DNA of 64,000 bases from Ampullaceana balthica (GCA_944989445.1 CALYLW010000013.1:1695066-1759065), one strand, 5' to 3'; counted from the first letter of the stretch, positions 43,146 to 55,735 are shown. Made by a program: numbers and translations. Notes: a model not told the origin generated them from the sequence alone.

Positions 43146-44103
43146 GACTAGTACATTGACAGCAGTCAATCATTCACTACTTTCAATTCAGTAGTTACAT
43201 TTAAACATTTTAATTATATGATATAAGTTATATCATTGTAATAATTTTATATTCTTTGTGCACTTTTTTTCTCGTTAAACTTTAAATGGCAGTTGCAATT
43301 GTGATTTAATTTGCGAAATTAAAAATAAAATTGTTGCTTGTCTCTATAACACGTGTTATATCTTATTCAGTCTTATCATTTTAAAACTCTAGTCTATTTT
43401 GAATACATTTTATTATAATTATACAAAATAAGTTAAGTAACACATTAAGTTATACATTAAATTATTAATATATAACAAAATAAAACAAATTAACAAGCGT
43501 TAAATCACCCAAATCCATGCAAAATATAGTAAAGGAATAAATTTCAATACGAGAAAAATATATATTAAGTTAAAAAGTTACAAGCATAGATATTACTTTA
43601 CTACATAAAATAGTAAACTAAGTTAACAAACAGCATATTAAACTTAAATCATCAGAATAAAAGAACAGTATAATTATGGCTCTAGGTCACGAATTCTTGT
43701 ACACCACACTACACACACAGTACAACACTGTTCGCTTCATGGTACACACTACACAGTTCGTTGAATTTCGGTCAATTTCGTTCATTCAATTCATTGTAAA
43801 ATGTTCATGGTTCACGTTGACAATGTCACAAAGCGGAAAGCAGATACTCTCCATTTGTAGGATAATACATTTTTAATAAATAGTATTAAATACTAGATAT
43901 AAAGTAGTAAAGTACACCCGATTAGTTCTTACACTTAAATGTGGAGATATCCGAATCCGGAATCCGGAATCGGCAAATATTAGGGACAAACTATCCGGAT
44001 TCAGCAAATAGTAAAACACCATATCCGGCTGATCCCTAGTTTAAAGTTAAGGTTAGGGTTTGTTTAAGTTAAAGTTAGGGTTAGTTTAAAGTTAGGGACT
44101 CAC

Positions 44104-44375
44104 TTGGATCGACTTGTAGCTGCCACCGTAAAAAGGAAAGGGGGGATCAATGTTTATGGACGGTGACTTTTCCCCTGTCAACACTGTGTCCCCTACAGAC
44201 GTTCCGAAGGGAAATATTATTGCACAGCCAGAGCTTATCAAGGATTGTACCACTAGAATCTGTGCTAAGGAGATCTTCTGTCTGCGGGAAGCTTTCATTC
44301 TTACATCCCAAGTAACCATAGCCTCAATCTCATAGATTCTGTGCTGGGTGTTGTTCGCATGTGGATCTCGTCTGT
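44104..44375 (-). CDS. NIDO gene exon 2: start of the NIDO domain
   Basis: Acceptor TGCATTTTCACAG, donor ATCCAA|GTGAGT. The first two bases complete an Asp codon with the last base of exon 1, then 90 codons in frame. RRDPHANNTQHRIYEIEAMV and following residues are not recognised; then FPFGTSVGDTVLTGEKSPSI, NIDPPFPFYGGSYKSIQ matches the start of NIDO domains (FPFGxxxGDxxLxxxxDxxSxxIxLxxPFPFYGxxYxxIxV). Leaves in phase 0 to exon 3. Confidence 0.9.
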
Positions 44376-45294
44376 CTGTGAAAATGCAAATAGATAGAGA
44401 AAATTCTAGTAGGACAAGAAGACATAAGACAATAGAATAGTCAATCAAAACACGAGTTTGGTTTGATTACACAAAAAAAAGCATATAAAAACAGTTGAAC
44501 AGAAAATTGATTAGAAATCTAATAAAATTATTACAAACCATGCATAGAAAATCAAATAACACAGTATTGTCAAATTAATTATTTTTACAGTAAATTACAG
44601 GCTGGGAAAGTTATAAATGGAAAGTCAAATATGCAAACAGTAGAAATGAACAGTTTAGTTTAGTTTTCAAGGAGTTTTAAACACAACAAGAAATAAAGAT
44701 AAACTCTATTATTTATATACGATGAAAATGTATTTTTTACAACTAAAAATTGACAGTTTTATATTGCTTAAATTTTATGGCAGTATCATATTGTTTGAAA
44801 GGGTTAAATTGTTTGTTCAAGTATATGGAAGTTATATTTTAATTTTGATTTATTTGCATAGTTCAAGTTGGATTAAATTGTCTTATTTAAATGTTGTATT
44901 TTATGATTTAAGTACTTGGCAATGGTATATTTAATATATAATACATAATGTAGTTAATTCTAACTTGGAAATGGAACACACAAATATTCTAAAACAACCT
45001 AAGACACAGGGTTAAAAACACTTTTCTTATTCCGTATGCAAGAATTTCACAAAAAATGCAACACTTATATTTATAAAAAATGCATTAAATTTAAAACATT
45101 CATATCCTAAATACATGTACTAAAACCAACTATTGCATTATGTTGTACATAAGCTACGTTTATTAGTCTGAGAAATCTTGAGTTTGATTGTTAATTTTGA
45201 AAGTAAAGTTTTTGTATTTTATTTCAATCTTGAAGGCCTTAGTAGTAAGTGTACTGATAATCTGTAATGGTAGAGAATTCCATTGTTTTGGGGC
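44376..45294. other. intron 1 sequence, mostly unassigned
   Basis: AT-rich, with one small CR1-like fragment (44,953-45,044). No other feature recognised. Confidence 0.5.
44953..45044 (+). mobile_element. small CR1-like fragment
   Basis: Corresponds to the region INSNLEIQHKDNLIQPS ... KNTFLIPYAR of the better copy at 58.3-59.2 kb (here TTAATTCTAACTTGGAAATG ... CACTTTTCTTATTCCGTATG). Bases in between are degenerate. Confidence 0.7.
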
Positions 45295-45302
45295 CCTTAA
45301 GG

Positions 45303-46555
45303 TAGGGGTCTACCGATATGCCTTTTTGTCGATATTGCCGATACCGATATTACCGATATTTTTTTTGCCGATATGAGTGCCGATATGAGTATTTGTTAGT
45401 ACAAAAACCAGCGGTCATATTTGATGACGTCATTCTTAAATTTATCAATCGTAATTATTTATCTTTAATATTAGGGGACTACCGATACGCATTTTTGCCG
45501 ATATTACCGATATTTTTTTTCCGATATGAATATTTGTTAGGACAGAAACCAGCGGTCTTATTTGATGACATCATTCTTAAATTCATCACTCCTAATTATT
45601 TATATTTTATATTAGGGGTCTACCGATAAGCATTTTTGCCGATATTACCGATATTTTTTTCCGATATGAGTGCCGATATGAGTATTTGTTAGGACAAAAA
45701 TAACAGCGGTCATATTTGATGACGTCATTCTTAAATTTATCACTCGTAATTATTTATATTGTATAATTAAGGGGTCTACCGATATCCAGTTTTGCCGAAA
45801 TTACCGATTTTTCTCCCGAAACGAAGTTTCCGATGTGTTTACAAGTTCCAGTTCATGACCTACATAGAACTCATAACAAAACGAACCGTCCTTTATAAAA
45901 ATGTACAAGCATATTAGGTACTCCTTTTGAAACTTCAACCTTGACTCATAATTATTAATTCTAACCAATAGTTTAATGGCTTTTGCACACGGCCACCTTT
46001 TATGAATGAAACAATGAGAACAAAGTACAATAGTAATAGAGTGAAAATGAGGCTGAAGGTTGAATGGTTGCCAATGAGAACAAGTCTTCACATGGTACAT
46101 TTTGTTATGCCATACGAAACGAAATGTTTTAGACATCTGCGATTCTGCGGGCATCTTTGCTATTAGAGCAATTACGTGAACATAATGTTTACATGTTATA
46201 CATTTATTAGAGCAATTACGGTATACTTGGCATCGGCACTATTTACACAGTATTTCTGATACCTAAACAATATCAAAGCACATGGCACACTGTATCGTGG
46301 CTGCACATATTAATACTAGGACTCTTTTGACTATTTAAATACCGGTATCGGGGTCGATATACTAATTTGTCGAGATATTGTAAATCTAAATGATCGTTTT
46401 TTTGTTTCCGGTTTTTTTTTGGGTCAAAATGTCACTTATTATGAAATATCGGTGACATCAATATCGGGACCTTTACATGCTACCGATACTGATATTGCCG
46501 ATATCCAGATATCGGTGCCGATATATCGGCCATCCGATATATCGGTAGACCCCTA
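45303..46555. mobile_element. hAT-type element with iterated terminal units, 1.25 kb
   Basis: Ends TAGGGGTCTACCGATATG and, inverted, TAGGGGTCTACCGATATA. Exact 8-bp target duplication CCTTAAGG (45,295-45,302 and 46,556-46,563), itself palindromic. The left half contains four tandem units of about 150 bp (starting near 45,303, 45,473, 45,614 and 45,770), each beginning with a GGGGxCTACCGATA terminal motif, a CCGATATTACCGATATT cluster and GACGTCATTCTTAAATTxAT. The right end has many CCGATAT/ATATCGG words. No transposase seen, so non-autonomous. Confidence 0.88.
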
Positions 46556-46563
46556 CCTTAAGG

Positions 46564-46898
46564 ATAATACCTTATTGCCAAATGAAGACCTCAAGGGAAG
46601 AAACGGCTAAGTGACATTTTTGAAATTTGTTAGTTATCCTCTGTAACTGATAGAGGATCAAAAATAGAATGATCTGAAAGAGGTTGAAAGTGGTTTTATG
46701 ACAAAATTAAGTCGCTGACCCTATTAAAAATTCAAATCGATTTAGTTAATTTATAAGTAATCTGTATAATTTTGAACTTTAAAATTTGAATATCTCAAAA
46801 CTACAAAAATTTGACATAACCGTTTCTTCCCTTGAGCTCTACAAATGTTTTAATGTATATCTTAGGACGTTTATCTCGTAAAGTTGATTCCTTTGGGG
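46564..46898. other. intron 1 sequence between two hAT elements
   Basis: No gene. AAGGGAAGAAACGG near 46,593 and its inverted CCGTTTCTTCCCTTGAGCTC near 46,820 form an inverted repeat of about 20 bp flanking 220 bp. Confidence 0.5.
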
Positions 46899-46906
46899 CC
46901 GGCTGC

Positions 46907-49506
46907 CAGGGGTGGACTGGGGAGTCCAGGCAGCCCAGGGAAAAAAAGCGGCCCTATCTTCATTACTTTTATTTTCCTTGTGCATTTTCTCCATCCAAAC
47001 GTGAGGGCCGAAGCCTTCAAATTCATGTGTCACTTTACAAATTACTATATACAATAACAAAAACAAAAAAAACGGATAATAGCATTTTTAATTTATATTT
47101 ATAAATAAAATATCAAGAACCCGTCAATTCAAGTTATAAATCAATTTATTTGGACTCGCTGTGATGGTGTTTATAGTATAAGCAACTTCTTTAAGCTGGG
47201 TGCCATTTCGGCTACATGATCTATAATTGTGTCATTATTCAGTTCACTTAAAACATCTGGCCGATCTTGAATCATTAGCCCATATAGGTTTTAATAAGTT
47301 TTAGTTTCGAAAAGCTTCTTTTTCGGAAGCCAAAGTGACAGGAACAGTTTTTTGTTAAAGAAACTGCAAAATATTAACAGGATCGTTGTAAGTAACTGAA
47401 GGAATTATGGAACTCAATGATTGGAACTTTTCAGCAAGCAGGAAACCATCAAGATCCTTAATTTCGTACGCAGTGAGCTTCTCTCACGAGTCATACAGCA
47501 ATTCAGTAGATCATTGTTTTGTAATTGATGAAATTTAAAAAGAAATCCAAAAGGAGTCAAAATGCCTTATTATTTCTTCAAATTACATTTCCATTGACAT
47601 GATTGCATATCAACAAACTAGTAAAAAATCTGTGCACATTTTTTCTTGTGCATCTACAAATCCTTCATCTTCTCCTTCATATGTAAATTGTTTTATTTCT
47701 TTTTCAACTGGGTTTAAATGGGTTCAACTTCTATGCCTGTGGCAATTTCTTTTGAAAATGCTATTGCTGTTTCAAAATCACGATTGCAGTAAGATTTCGA
47801 CCATTTGCAAGTATGTTACATGATCTCAACTTCAGTTACTAGACCGACAGAAATATTTTCTAATTCTTTGCTTTTGTAATTAAATTGCGACAATTTTTCG
47901 TACCAAAAAGCATTTGAAACCATGAAATTGAAGTTCTTACGTAGTTTGCACAAAGACTCTGCTTCACTTCAAGATTTTAGATAACTAATTTGCTATGGTA
48001 CTTTGAAAAGTGCATCATCCATTTCTCCTGCTTGATATCGCACTACCTTTGCGCTTTCCACATGGCTTTCCAATTTTCTTTCAGTGGTTTCACAGAAATA
48101 TTTGAAACATACTTGGAAAATAAAGCACATCACTTTGTTGAAGTAGAAAACAATATATAGATTCGTTAAATTATACCAAAAAACGTCATTGCATCAGGAC
48201 TAGTTTTTACCATATAACATAGCAGCAAGTTGTAGCTGCGAAGGGTACAAAGGGTAAAAATGTCCAGGGGTTTAATTGTAAAAGACGATCTTGTACGCCT
48301 CACCGTTATAGTATCCTTGACCGCGGATATCAGAAACATCTAAGCCCAATTTTCTAAATTCCAATAGTAAGACATCAAGCATTTGTTGCCTAGTACTTTC
48401 TTCTACTTCTAGAAAACGTATGAAGGGCTCATGAGTTACTTCAGAATATCAACCTCCTTGGCTTACATAGCGCATTGTCAGTGACGTCTGTTCTTGGTGA
48501 CATTGGCATGGTGTGCAATCAAGTGTTACTGAAAAGTATTTAGCTGATTTTACTCTTCCTACAATAATTTTCCTTACCTTATTTCCCATCAACGAAATGA
48601 GTTCGTTTCTGAATGAGCTTTCCTAAAGCAATGATCATGAATTTCATCAATTTTTATTAATCATATATTTTCCTGCAAAACCGAAACAAATTTTGCCAAG
48701 CGATTCGACGAGAGCCAGAAAATTTCCATTTTGTGCCCGATGTATTTATCAACTGAACTACGAAATAGCTGAACGAGAAATTGGGATAATGGCCATGAGA
48801 CGTTGAAATATACTATGTCAACGAGCCTTTTCACTGTTTATTATTTTTTGGCGTCGCTTTTAAATTGTCATTGTTTTGTTAGCCTGTTTTTCATCTCAAA
48901 CCATTCCAAAGTAGATGTAATATTATGTCCCTTTGATTTATCATGATCAGACAGTCTAACACATTTTTAAATTTCATTTACCATAGTAAGTTAAAGCCTA
49001 AAAGTGGCGTTCTCGTTTTTTAAAATGTTCTGAATACATAAATGCTTACTAAAATACGCTAGGAAAAATACTTTTTGCATTAGGATTTATGATGATCATA
49101 ATATGTTATTATATTAGTACGGAACCGTTCTACTTATTTTATCCTGAAAAAATAAATATAAAGTTTTCTAGTTACGTTGTTATAAAAAAAAGTTTGGATA
49201 ATAGTAGTAAAATTGTAAAAAGTATTAAAAATGTTTAATCAAAGTGCGGGCCCTGAAAAGTGCGGGCCCGGCCCTGATTTCAGTTTAGAGAAATATCTCT
49301 CACAAGCTACTTGGGTAGACGACAGAGTCAATAAGAGTTTATAAGAGCTAAAGAGATGTTTGTATGTTTTCCCATAGAAACTGCATTTATGTAGTACAGA
49401 AAAGGAGCAAACAGGACATTTTTTTCAAGATTAATTATTATTATATCACTGGTCCTGGCGGCCCACCGGGAATTTTTCCGGTGTCCCTGCGGCCCAGTCC
49501 ACCCTT
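46907..49506 (-). mobile_element. hAT element, 2.6 kb, decayed transposase on the minus strand
   Basis: Ends CAGGGGTGGACTGGGGAGTC and, inverted, AAGGGTGGACTGGGCCGCAG. Exact 8-bp target duplication CCGGCTGC (46,899-46,906 and 49,507-49,514). Near 47,280-47,342 the minus strand gives VTLASEKE then, one frame over, SFSKLKLIKTYMG, the C-terminal signature of ZMYM/TTF-type hAT transposases. Further upstream (to about 48,900) the sequence is probably coding-derived but full of stops. No working copy. Confidence 0.88.
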
Positions 49507-49514
49507 CCGGCTGC

Positions 49515-50560
49515 CCATGTTGTTTTCTTAAACTTTTAAGAATTTCGTTCCCATTCTATTTTACATAATCTTGACAAATATTAACACCTATCTCCATCAT
49601 GATTCAAATTATAATCTGCATGAGTTTTGAACTTCCCAACTTGCACTGTTTACGCACTGGGTCCCTTAATTTATGTGTTTTTCTTATACAGGCTTTATAA
49701 ATATTATCTTAAACATTTGCTACCGGCACCATTGGTGAGATTGACATGAAACATTGGCAAGTAGTTGACTACACTTCCACAAAGAATTCTGGCATTTCAA
49801 AGATTCACCATTGATTGGAGGCCGTGGATCAAACATTTCGTTATTTTCATTTTATCAGCTTTATATATATATTTTAATTTAGAAAATATGTGAATGGATG
49901 GTTTTTGATCAAATTTATTCAGTAAGAAGTATAGGGCATTGAAACGCTGATTTTTATTGTTTCGGGGCCAGGTGCCCTAATTTTGGAGCCCCATTTTTTT
50001 TCGTAAATTCTAATAATTTATTCTCCATTCAATTTTACATGACCTCGACAAATATTGACACATATCTCCAACATGATTCACATTGAAATCTAAATGGGTT
50101 TTGATCTTAACATATTGCACCTATTGTTCCAGAGGGAAATAATGTAGTTTAAAAAAAATTATGCTATATAAATATTATTTAATTGCATGCGATAGTTATG
50201 GAACTTTGTATCGTGGTTAAGTACACGTTCCAACATTTTTCTATATAAACATTATATAAAATTTTGTCTCTTGATGAAACTTGGTACATGAATACTTGAC
50301 GAACTATATCAAAATAATAGAAGGCATTGAACTCCTAAGGAACATTCTATCGACCCCCGGGTGCTCCAAATATTGTTTCAAAAACGTGCATGAATTTATT
50401 ATATTTTATTATAAAAGCTTTATAAATTGTGTTTTATTCAACCGATAGCAGCTTTACTTTGGCACTTTTTTAAGCACAATGTCAATATGTCAATATGTCA
50501 ATATACTTTTCATTCAAATTTTTCCTCATTTGGGGCCGGGATCCCTTTAAGTCAACATTT
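49515..50560. repeat. diverged tandem repeat, ~430-bp units
   Basis: About 49,515-49,960 and 49,965-50,345 share GGGGCCxGxTGCCC, TTTCGTxxATTCT, TTCxATTxTATTTTACATxA, CTxGACAAATATTxACACxT, ATCTCCAxCATGATTCA and TTTTGAxCTT; a third, shorter unit ends near GGGGCCGGGATCCC at 50,535. The bases left of the hAT at 46,907 (TTTGGGGCCGGCTGC) belong to the first unit, so the hAT inserted into this array. Confidence 0.65.
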
Positions 50561-50628
50561 TATTATTTCATTTCACTAAATCATAACTTAATAATATGTT
50601 CGCCATTAAACACTGAGTAATTAAACAC

Positions 50629-51134
50629 GTTGGTGAGATATGTACTAGAATACCTGTATGTGACCCATCCACCAAAATAAACAATGATAAACTAGAACAA
50701 ATTCAAAAAAGAGCTGCCAGATTCACTACTGGAGAATATTCAAAACTGATAAGAATAACACCATTAGTTAAATCTTTAAACCTTGAAACACTAGAGGATA
50801 GAAGAACCAAGAGAAAAGTAGTAATAATACATAAAATAATTAATTCTAATTTAGAAAAACAACACAAAGATAACTTAATACAACCCTCAGATAGACATAA
50901 GGATAAAAACACCTTCCTTATTCCGTATGCAAGAACAAACACATACAAATTTTCGTTCTTACCGTCCGGAATTCGGGCGTGCAATGTGTTGCCTGAAGAA
51001 ACCAGGAAAGCCAAAACTTTATCAACATTTAAATCTCTAATAAAAATTCAGGATTTAACACAAAACATAGATAAGCGTGGGACGCAAAAATCTTCTGTAT
51101 AGAAGGAGCGTCTGTAACAGATAAGATAAGATAG
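50629..51134 (+). mobile_element. CR1-like element, 5'-truncated copy
   Basis: Starts within the post-RT region (TTGGTGAGATATGTACTAGA) and continues through IQKRAARF, SLNLETLEDRRT, KNTFLIPYARTNTYKFSFLP to the 3' tail GATAAGCGTGGGACGC, GAAGGAGCGTCTGTAACAGA and an (ATAAG)n end. Closely similar to the copy at 58,264-59,230. Confidence 0.9.
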
Positions 51135-52778
51135 GTAATTGTTGAGTTAATTTCCTCTAAATTTTCTACCATAAATTTAAATCACTCATTAATATATTCC
51201 AATTCCATTTCTTCTGAATTTGATAATATGAGCGACTGTTGAGCTAGTATTCTATAAAATATTAACGTAATCTAACCCATATTAAAGTAAACACAAGAAA
51301 CAGATTACGTAAATGATTATTGACTGTTTGGACGACATACCTGACTACCACAGGCCTGTCAGCTCTCCTTAGAATTAAAACACATTTGACTTAAGTTGAC
51401 ACTATTTATTATTTAATATCAATAGCCTACGTCTGTATGTTCACTTCGTACAGCATTTATCCCTTTAGAAGAATAAATCTAAATAAAATACGCCGCTCCC
51501 CGATCTCTAATAATATATTCATAGATTTGCTTTTATACTGTGACTTAAAGTCCTTACTATCTGGCAATCTTTCGTCAGAAATGAATACGGTAAACTGTGC
51601 GGAGCTTTTGAAGTCACGCGCTAAAACCGGTGGAGCGAAGAGATAATCTGTTTAGTAGAGAAATGTAATACAGCCAAAAACGTTGTAGAGCTTCTACTGA
51701 TACAAAAAATGATGATAAAGAAAAATAATTCAATGTAGTTAAAATTTGAACGCCTCATTTTAATTGATTGTTTACATTTTGTTAAAACAAAATAATTATG
51801 GAGACATATCAGACCGCGGTTTTGTAGATAATACAATACATAGCAAAAATAAACCACATACAAAGGTTTAATATTTTTATCAAGATATAAAATGAGTTGA
51901 ATATATGAATATATATGAATATAGGTTGTTTTTTTTGTGTAGTGGGTAAATCTGCATAGTCAGCGCGTGCCAAGTATTTTTTTTTATGTTGTCTTAAAAT
52001 GTACGGACTTGATTATCATCGCTTTTCAGACGAAGCGTTATAGATTGAACCAGCTGCCTTCTTCTAGTCCATGATAGCAACAAGATCAACTACAGACGCC
52101 TAAAACACAAAACACTCACAAATACAAATAAAATAAAATAAAATAATGGTCATAGATTTCAATAATCTAAAGATCGAATGTTCATTAACATACCTTGAGG
52201 TTAATTAAATCAATCTTTTATGTACATACATTGAAATAATTAAAATTTTAATAGGTGTCTGCAATCGATATTCATATCATATAAAAATCTATTAAAAAGC
52301 TCTTGTGTTAACTCATTGGTGTCATACATTTTTGTGCCACCTGGGAAGCCTACTATTAAACCCCCAACCTTGAATGCTTATGGAAATATATCAATGATTA
52401 TTTTATTGACAATGAGTTCGAAGACTGATCTTGCTAATACGTTGTTAAAATTTTCTCAGGTGACAAATGTCTTATAATTGAAAATTTACACAAAAATAGG
52501 CGAAGTTAAAAGTCTTCCTACCAAATATCTCTTGATATGTGATATTTTCATATCGTGTTCTTATTGTAGCTGAGGCTAGCCCTCAAGAGTTACATAAAGG
52601 CGTCGTCAACAGTGACATGTCAGCGATAAGTATTATTTACTAGAGTTAAGTTGATAAATGGAGGATCGGGTAATTGATATTAATTCACAAACAATTTGAC
52701 ACGTTTTTTTGGACTACTTTACAGGAAGGAAGATTTTTATAGCAAGGCTCAGAATTTTAAGAGACTCATTTCATGTTT
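51135..52778. other. intron 1 sequence, nothing firmly recognised
   Basis: AT-rich, with an (AAATA)n run near 52,123-52,147. A minus-strand segment near 52,040-52,110 has an AG acceptor-like start but quickly reaches TAG; not called an exon. Confidence 0.45.
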
Positions 52779-52779
52779 G

Positions 52780-53560
52780 TCCAGTGTTGCTAGTACACAA
52801 ACATACTGTCTCTACATTTAAGATTACAGTGTTGCTAGTACACAAACATAATGCCTCTAGATTTAAGATTATAGTGTTGCTAGTACACAAACATAATGTG
52901 TCTACATTTAAGATTATAGTGTTGATAGTACACAAACTTAATGTGTCCACATTTAAGATTATAGTGTTGCTAGTACACAAACATACTGTGTCTACATTTA
53001 AGATTATAGTGTCTATAGTACACAAACTTAATGTGTCCACATTTAAGATAATAGTGTTGCTAGTACACAAACATGTGTCCACATTTAAGATTATAGTGTT
53101 GCTAGTACACAAAAATGTGTCCACATTTAAGATTATAGTGTTGATAGTACACAAACTTAATGTGTCCACATTTAAGATTATAGTGTTGCTAGCACACAAA
53201 CTTAACGTGTCCACATTTAAGATTATAGTGTTGATAATACACAAACTTAATGTGTCCACATTTATGATTATAGTGTTGATAGTACACAAACTTAATGTGT
53301 CCACATTTAAGATTATAGTGTTGCTAGTACACAAACATACTGTCTCTACATTTAAGATTATAGTGTTGCTAGTACACAAACTTAATGTGTCCACATTTAA
53401 GATTACAGTGTTGCTAGTACACAAACTTAATGTGTCCACATTTAAGATTATAGTGTTGATAGTACACAAACTTAATGTGTCCACATTTAAGATTATAGTG
53501 TTGATAGTACACAAACTTAATGTGTCTACATTTAAGACTACAGTGTTTCTAGTTATCAAA
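52780..53560. repeat. 45-bp minisatellite, ~17 copies
   Basis: Unit GTGTTGCTAGTACACAAACT then TAATGTGTCCACATTTAAGA and TTATA, with GTTGATAGT and ATACTGTGTCT variants. 45 is a multiple of three, so both strands stay open over 260 codons (repeated VHKLNVSTFKIIVLL and CTSNTIILNVDTLSL); these are not genes. One further unit lies at 55,736-55,785 beyond a retrotransposon. Confidence 0.95.
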
Positions 53561-53569
53561 TCTCTCGGA

Positions 53570-55735
53570 AGGGGTTAGCGTTTACGTTGGCCCGGAGGAC
53601 GAGTAAGGTTGCAGAAATGGCTGTGACCTGAAACCGAAAAACCCCAGCGAAATCCAGAATGGACATTTTAAACCCCTGTTCGGCGTGTGGTATAGTATGT
53701 TGGGCAGGTCGGCTGCTACTCTGCTTAGGGGCGTGGTGTCGAACGACAGGCCAACGCTCAAGTGATCAACCGGTGACAGTCCACCCTTGTATGGGTGCGA
53801 AGGGCCATCCTGGACAAGCCCTGGTTGTATTACACAATACTCCACGAACATAATGTGAATGTCGAAATTTTCCAGAGGAAAGCCGTTTCATATCACTGGT
53901 TACTCGCTATAACATTGCAAGTGTGAACGGTGAATTCGAGGTCTTGCCGCAGCGGTCAGGAACGGTATAGCGAGGAAGCTACAATAAGTCAAGTGTTACA
54001 GCAACACTGATAATCTCACCGTGAGAGTTTTCAAAGGCGACGCTGGCTTTACAATCACAATCGTCTACAATACGCCCAGGAACCCATTCATACTTCCAAT
54101 TGGGGAAGATGTCACTCTCAATAGAATGATCATAGCAGGAGACTTTAATGCAGACTCCTGACTGGGGCTACACCGAACGGAACTCTTCAGGCCGCTATAT
54201 CGAAGACATCTGTATCAGTACGAATCTCATCAGGCTGCAAAATGCAGACAGTGACTGCTGCACACGGGCACAGCACGCAGTCACGCCCAGATCTTACGCT
54301 AATATCAGCAGACCTTGAGTCCAAGCATAGACTGATAGTATTAAACGAAGTAGGGAGTGATCAACTCCCAATCCTGATCGAATTTGTGCTAGTTGCAGGC
54401 AAACCTCGATTTGAAAGAAGGCATTGGCTGTTCCGTAAGCCTAATTGTCGTAAGTACGAGGCCCAGAGCAAGGCAAAGCTGCTCTGCTGGATGTTGCAGG
54501 AGACAACATGGATGCCACCTACGGGAAGTTTATTGACAGAATCATTGGGATTGCAAAGCGAACGATTCCAAGTACAAATTGAAAAAAGAAGTCCAGACCT
54601 TACTGGAGTCTGGCAGACTTGGTGAAACAACGAGCAAAAGAACGGAAAAAGGCCGCAAGGCTGAAGATGCCCGAAGCTCGAAGGGCATACAACAGACTGA
54701 CGGCTGAAGTCCCGGCTGCGGTCGACAAAGCGAAGAAGTCAAAATGGGTAAATACGTGCGAAAAGACGTTGCAATACTGCAGAACCGGCTGCAGAACGAT
54801 CTGATTTGGATCGAAGATTACGCCAACCCATGGCGCCTAGTGGTCAATACAGAGAAAACGGTTCATTCCATTTTTACAACTGGACGAAATCCTCTGAAGC
54901 ATGAAGTGGTGCTTCAGATATGCGGGAAGATGTTGAATTGGGATCGGACACCAATCTACTTGGGAATCAAGTTGGATCAGAAAGTCCAACTAAATAACCA
55001 TGTGCGTGAATTGTGCGCCAAAGCCACTGCTAAACTGCACTGGTGAAGAAACTAGCTAGCACTAGTTGGGGCGCTGACGCAAGACTACTGAGAGCTCTCT
55101 ATCTCAGTAGTGTGAGGGGTGCCATTGACTACAGCCTCCCGGTCCAGGCCTTTGCGAGCCGTACGGCTCTAGATGGACTGGAAAGAATACAGAACCAAGC
55201 TCTACGTTTTGTATGCGGGGCGGTGCGCACTACACCAACAGCTTACGTAGAAATTATTTCGAATGTAGAACCCCTGGCGATAAGGCGAGAAAAGCAATCA
55301 TGACCACGGTGGAGCGATACCGTATAGGTTGGAGCATGACGAACCCTGCTTCCAATTACAAGATCGATAAGTAAAGTGGAAACGACTGAAAAGACCATCC
55401 CTTTATAGATGCGGTCAACGAACTAGAAGACTCAGACTCCATACCCAAGCATAGGGAACGAATGCAACTGGTCCCTGCTCGAGAACCACATGAAAATTTT
55501 GACTTGCCTGAACTAAGTTTGACACTGGCAAAAACGGCGGTGACAAAGGCCAGCCCCATCGAGCTACAGCGAAACGAGGCTCTGAAAACATCGAGACTTA
55601 TGGTGACAGCGTGGTTAGTCTTCACAAATTGCTCACGTTTCAAGGATGGCAGAAGTGGCTACGGAATCACTAATTCAATACCCACAACCTGGACCTGACA
55701 GCACCAAAGAAATATACTGTGTTCGTATTTAAATT
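53570..55735 (+). mobile_element. I-like non-LTR retrotransposon, internally deleted, inserted in the 45-bp array
   Basis: Plus-strand pieces: an endonuclease-like region with many stops (54,000-54,420), pre-RT text AKERKKAARLKMPEARRAYN, then directly the post-catalytic RT region LVVNTEKTVHSIFTTGRN ... YLGIKLDQKVQLNNHVRELC, then LYLSSVRGAIDYSLPVQAFA and LERIQNQALRFVCGAVRTTP, and an RNase H-like piece (VFTNCSRFKDGRSGYGI). The RT catalytic part between about 54,770 and 54,790 is missing. A C-terminal RNase H after this type of linker is characteristic of the I group. Not functional. Confidence 0.75.

Larger units (their letters stand above)
42315..44038 (+). mobile_element. hAT element, 1.72 kb, with terminal repeats and target duplication
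   Basis: Left end TAGGAGACAGCCGAATATCC; right end, inverted, TAGGGATCAGCCGGATATGG (14 of the first 18 agree). Both ends carry repeated ATCCGGAT words. Flanking 8-mers GTTTAACG (42,307-42,314) and GTTTAAAG (44,039-44,046) differ at one base, as expected for an ageing target duplication. It contains a transposase C-terminal relic and a nested MITE. Its right end is only 65 bp from the splice donor of NIDO exon 2. Confidence 0.85.

Noticed and set aside
44041..44096. TTAGGG-like words (GGTTAGGG, AGTTAGGG) suggesting an interstitial telomere
   Set aside because: Only irregular GTTAAGGTTAGGG/GTTAAAGTTAGGG words over about 55 bp, no regular TTAGGG array.
52040..52110. Candidate minus-strand exon (ASVVDLVAIMD)
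   Set aside because: Eleven codons then TAG; splice support is weak.
52709..53578. Open frames of 262-289 codons on both strands
   Set aside because: 45-bp minisatellite; both strands are open because the period is a multiple of three.
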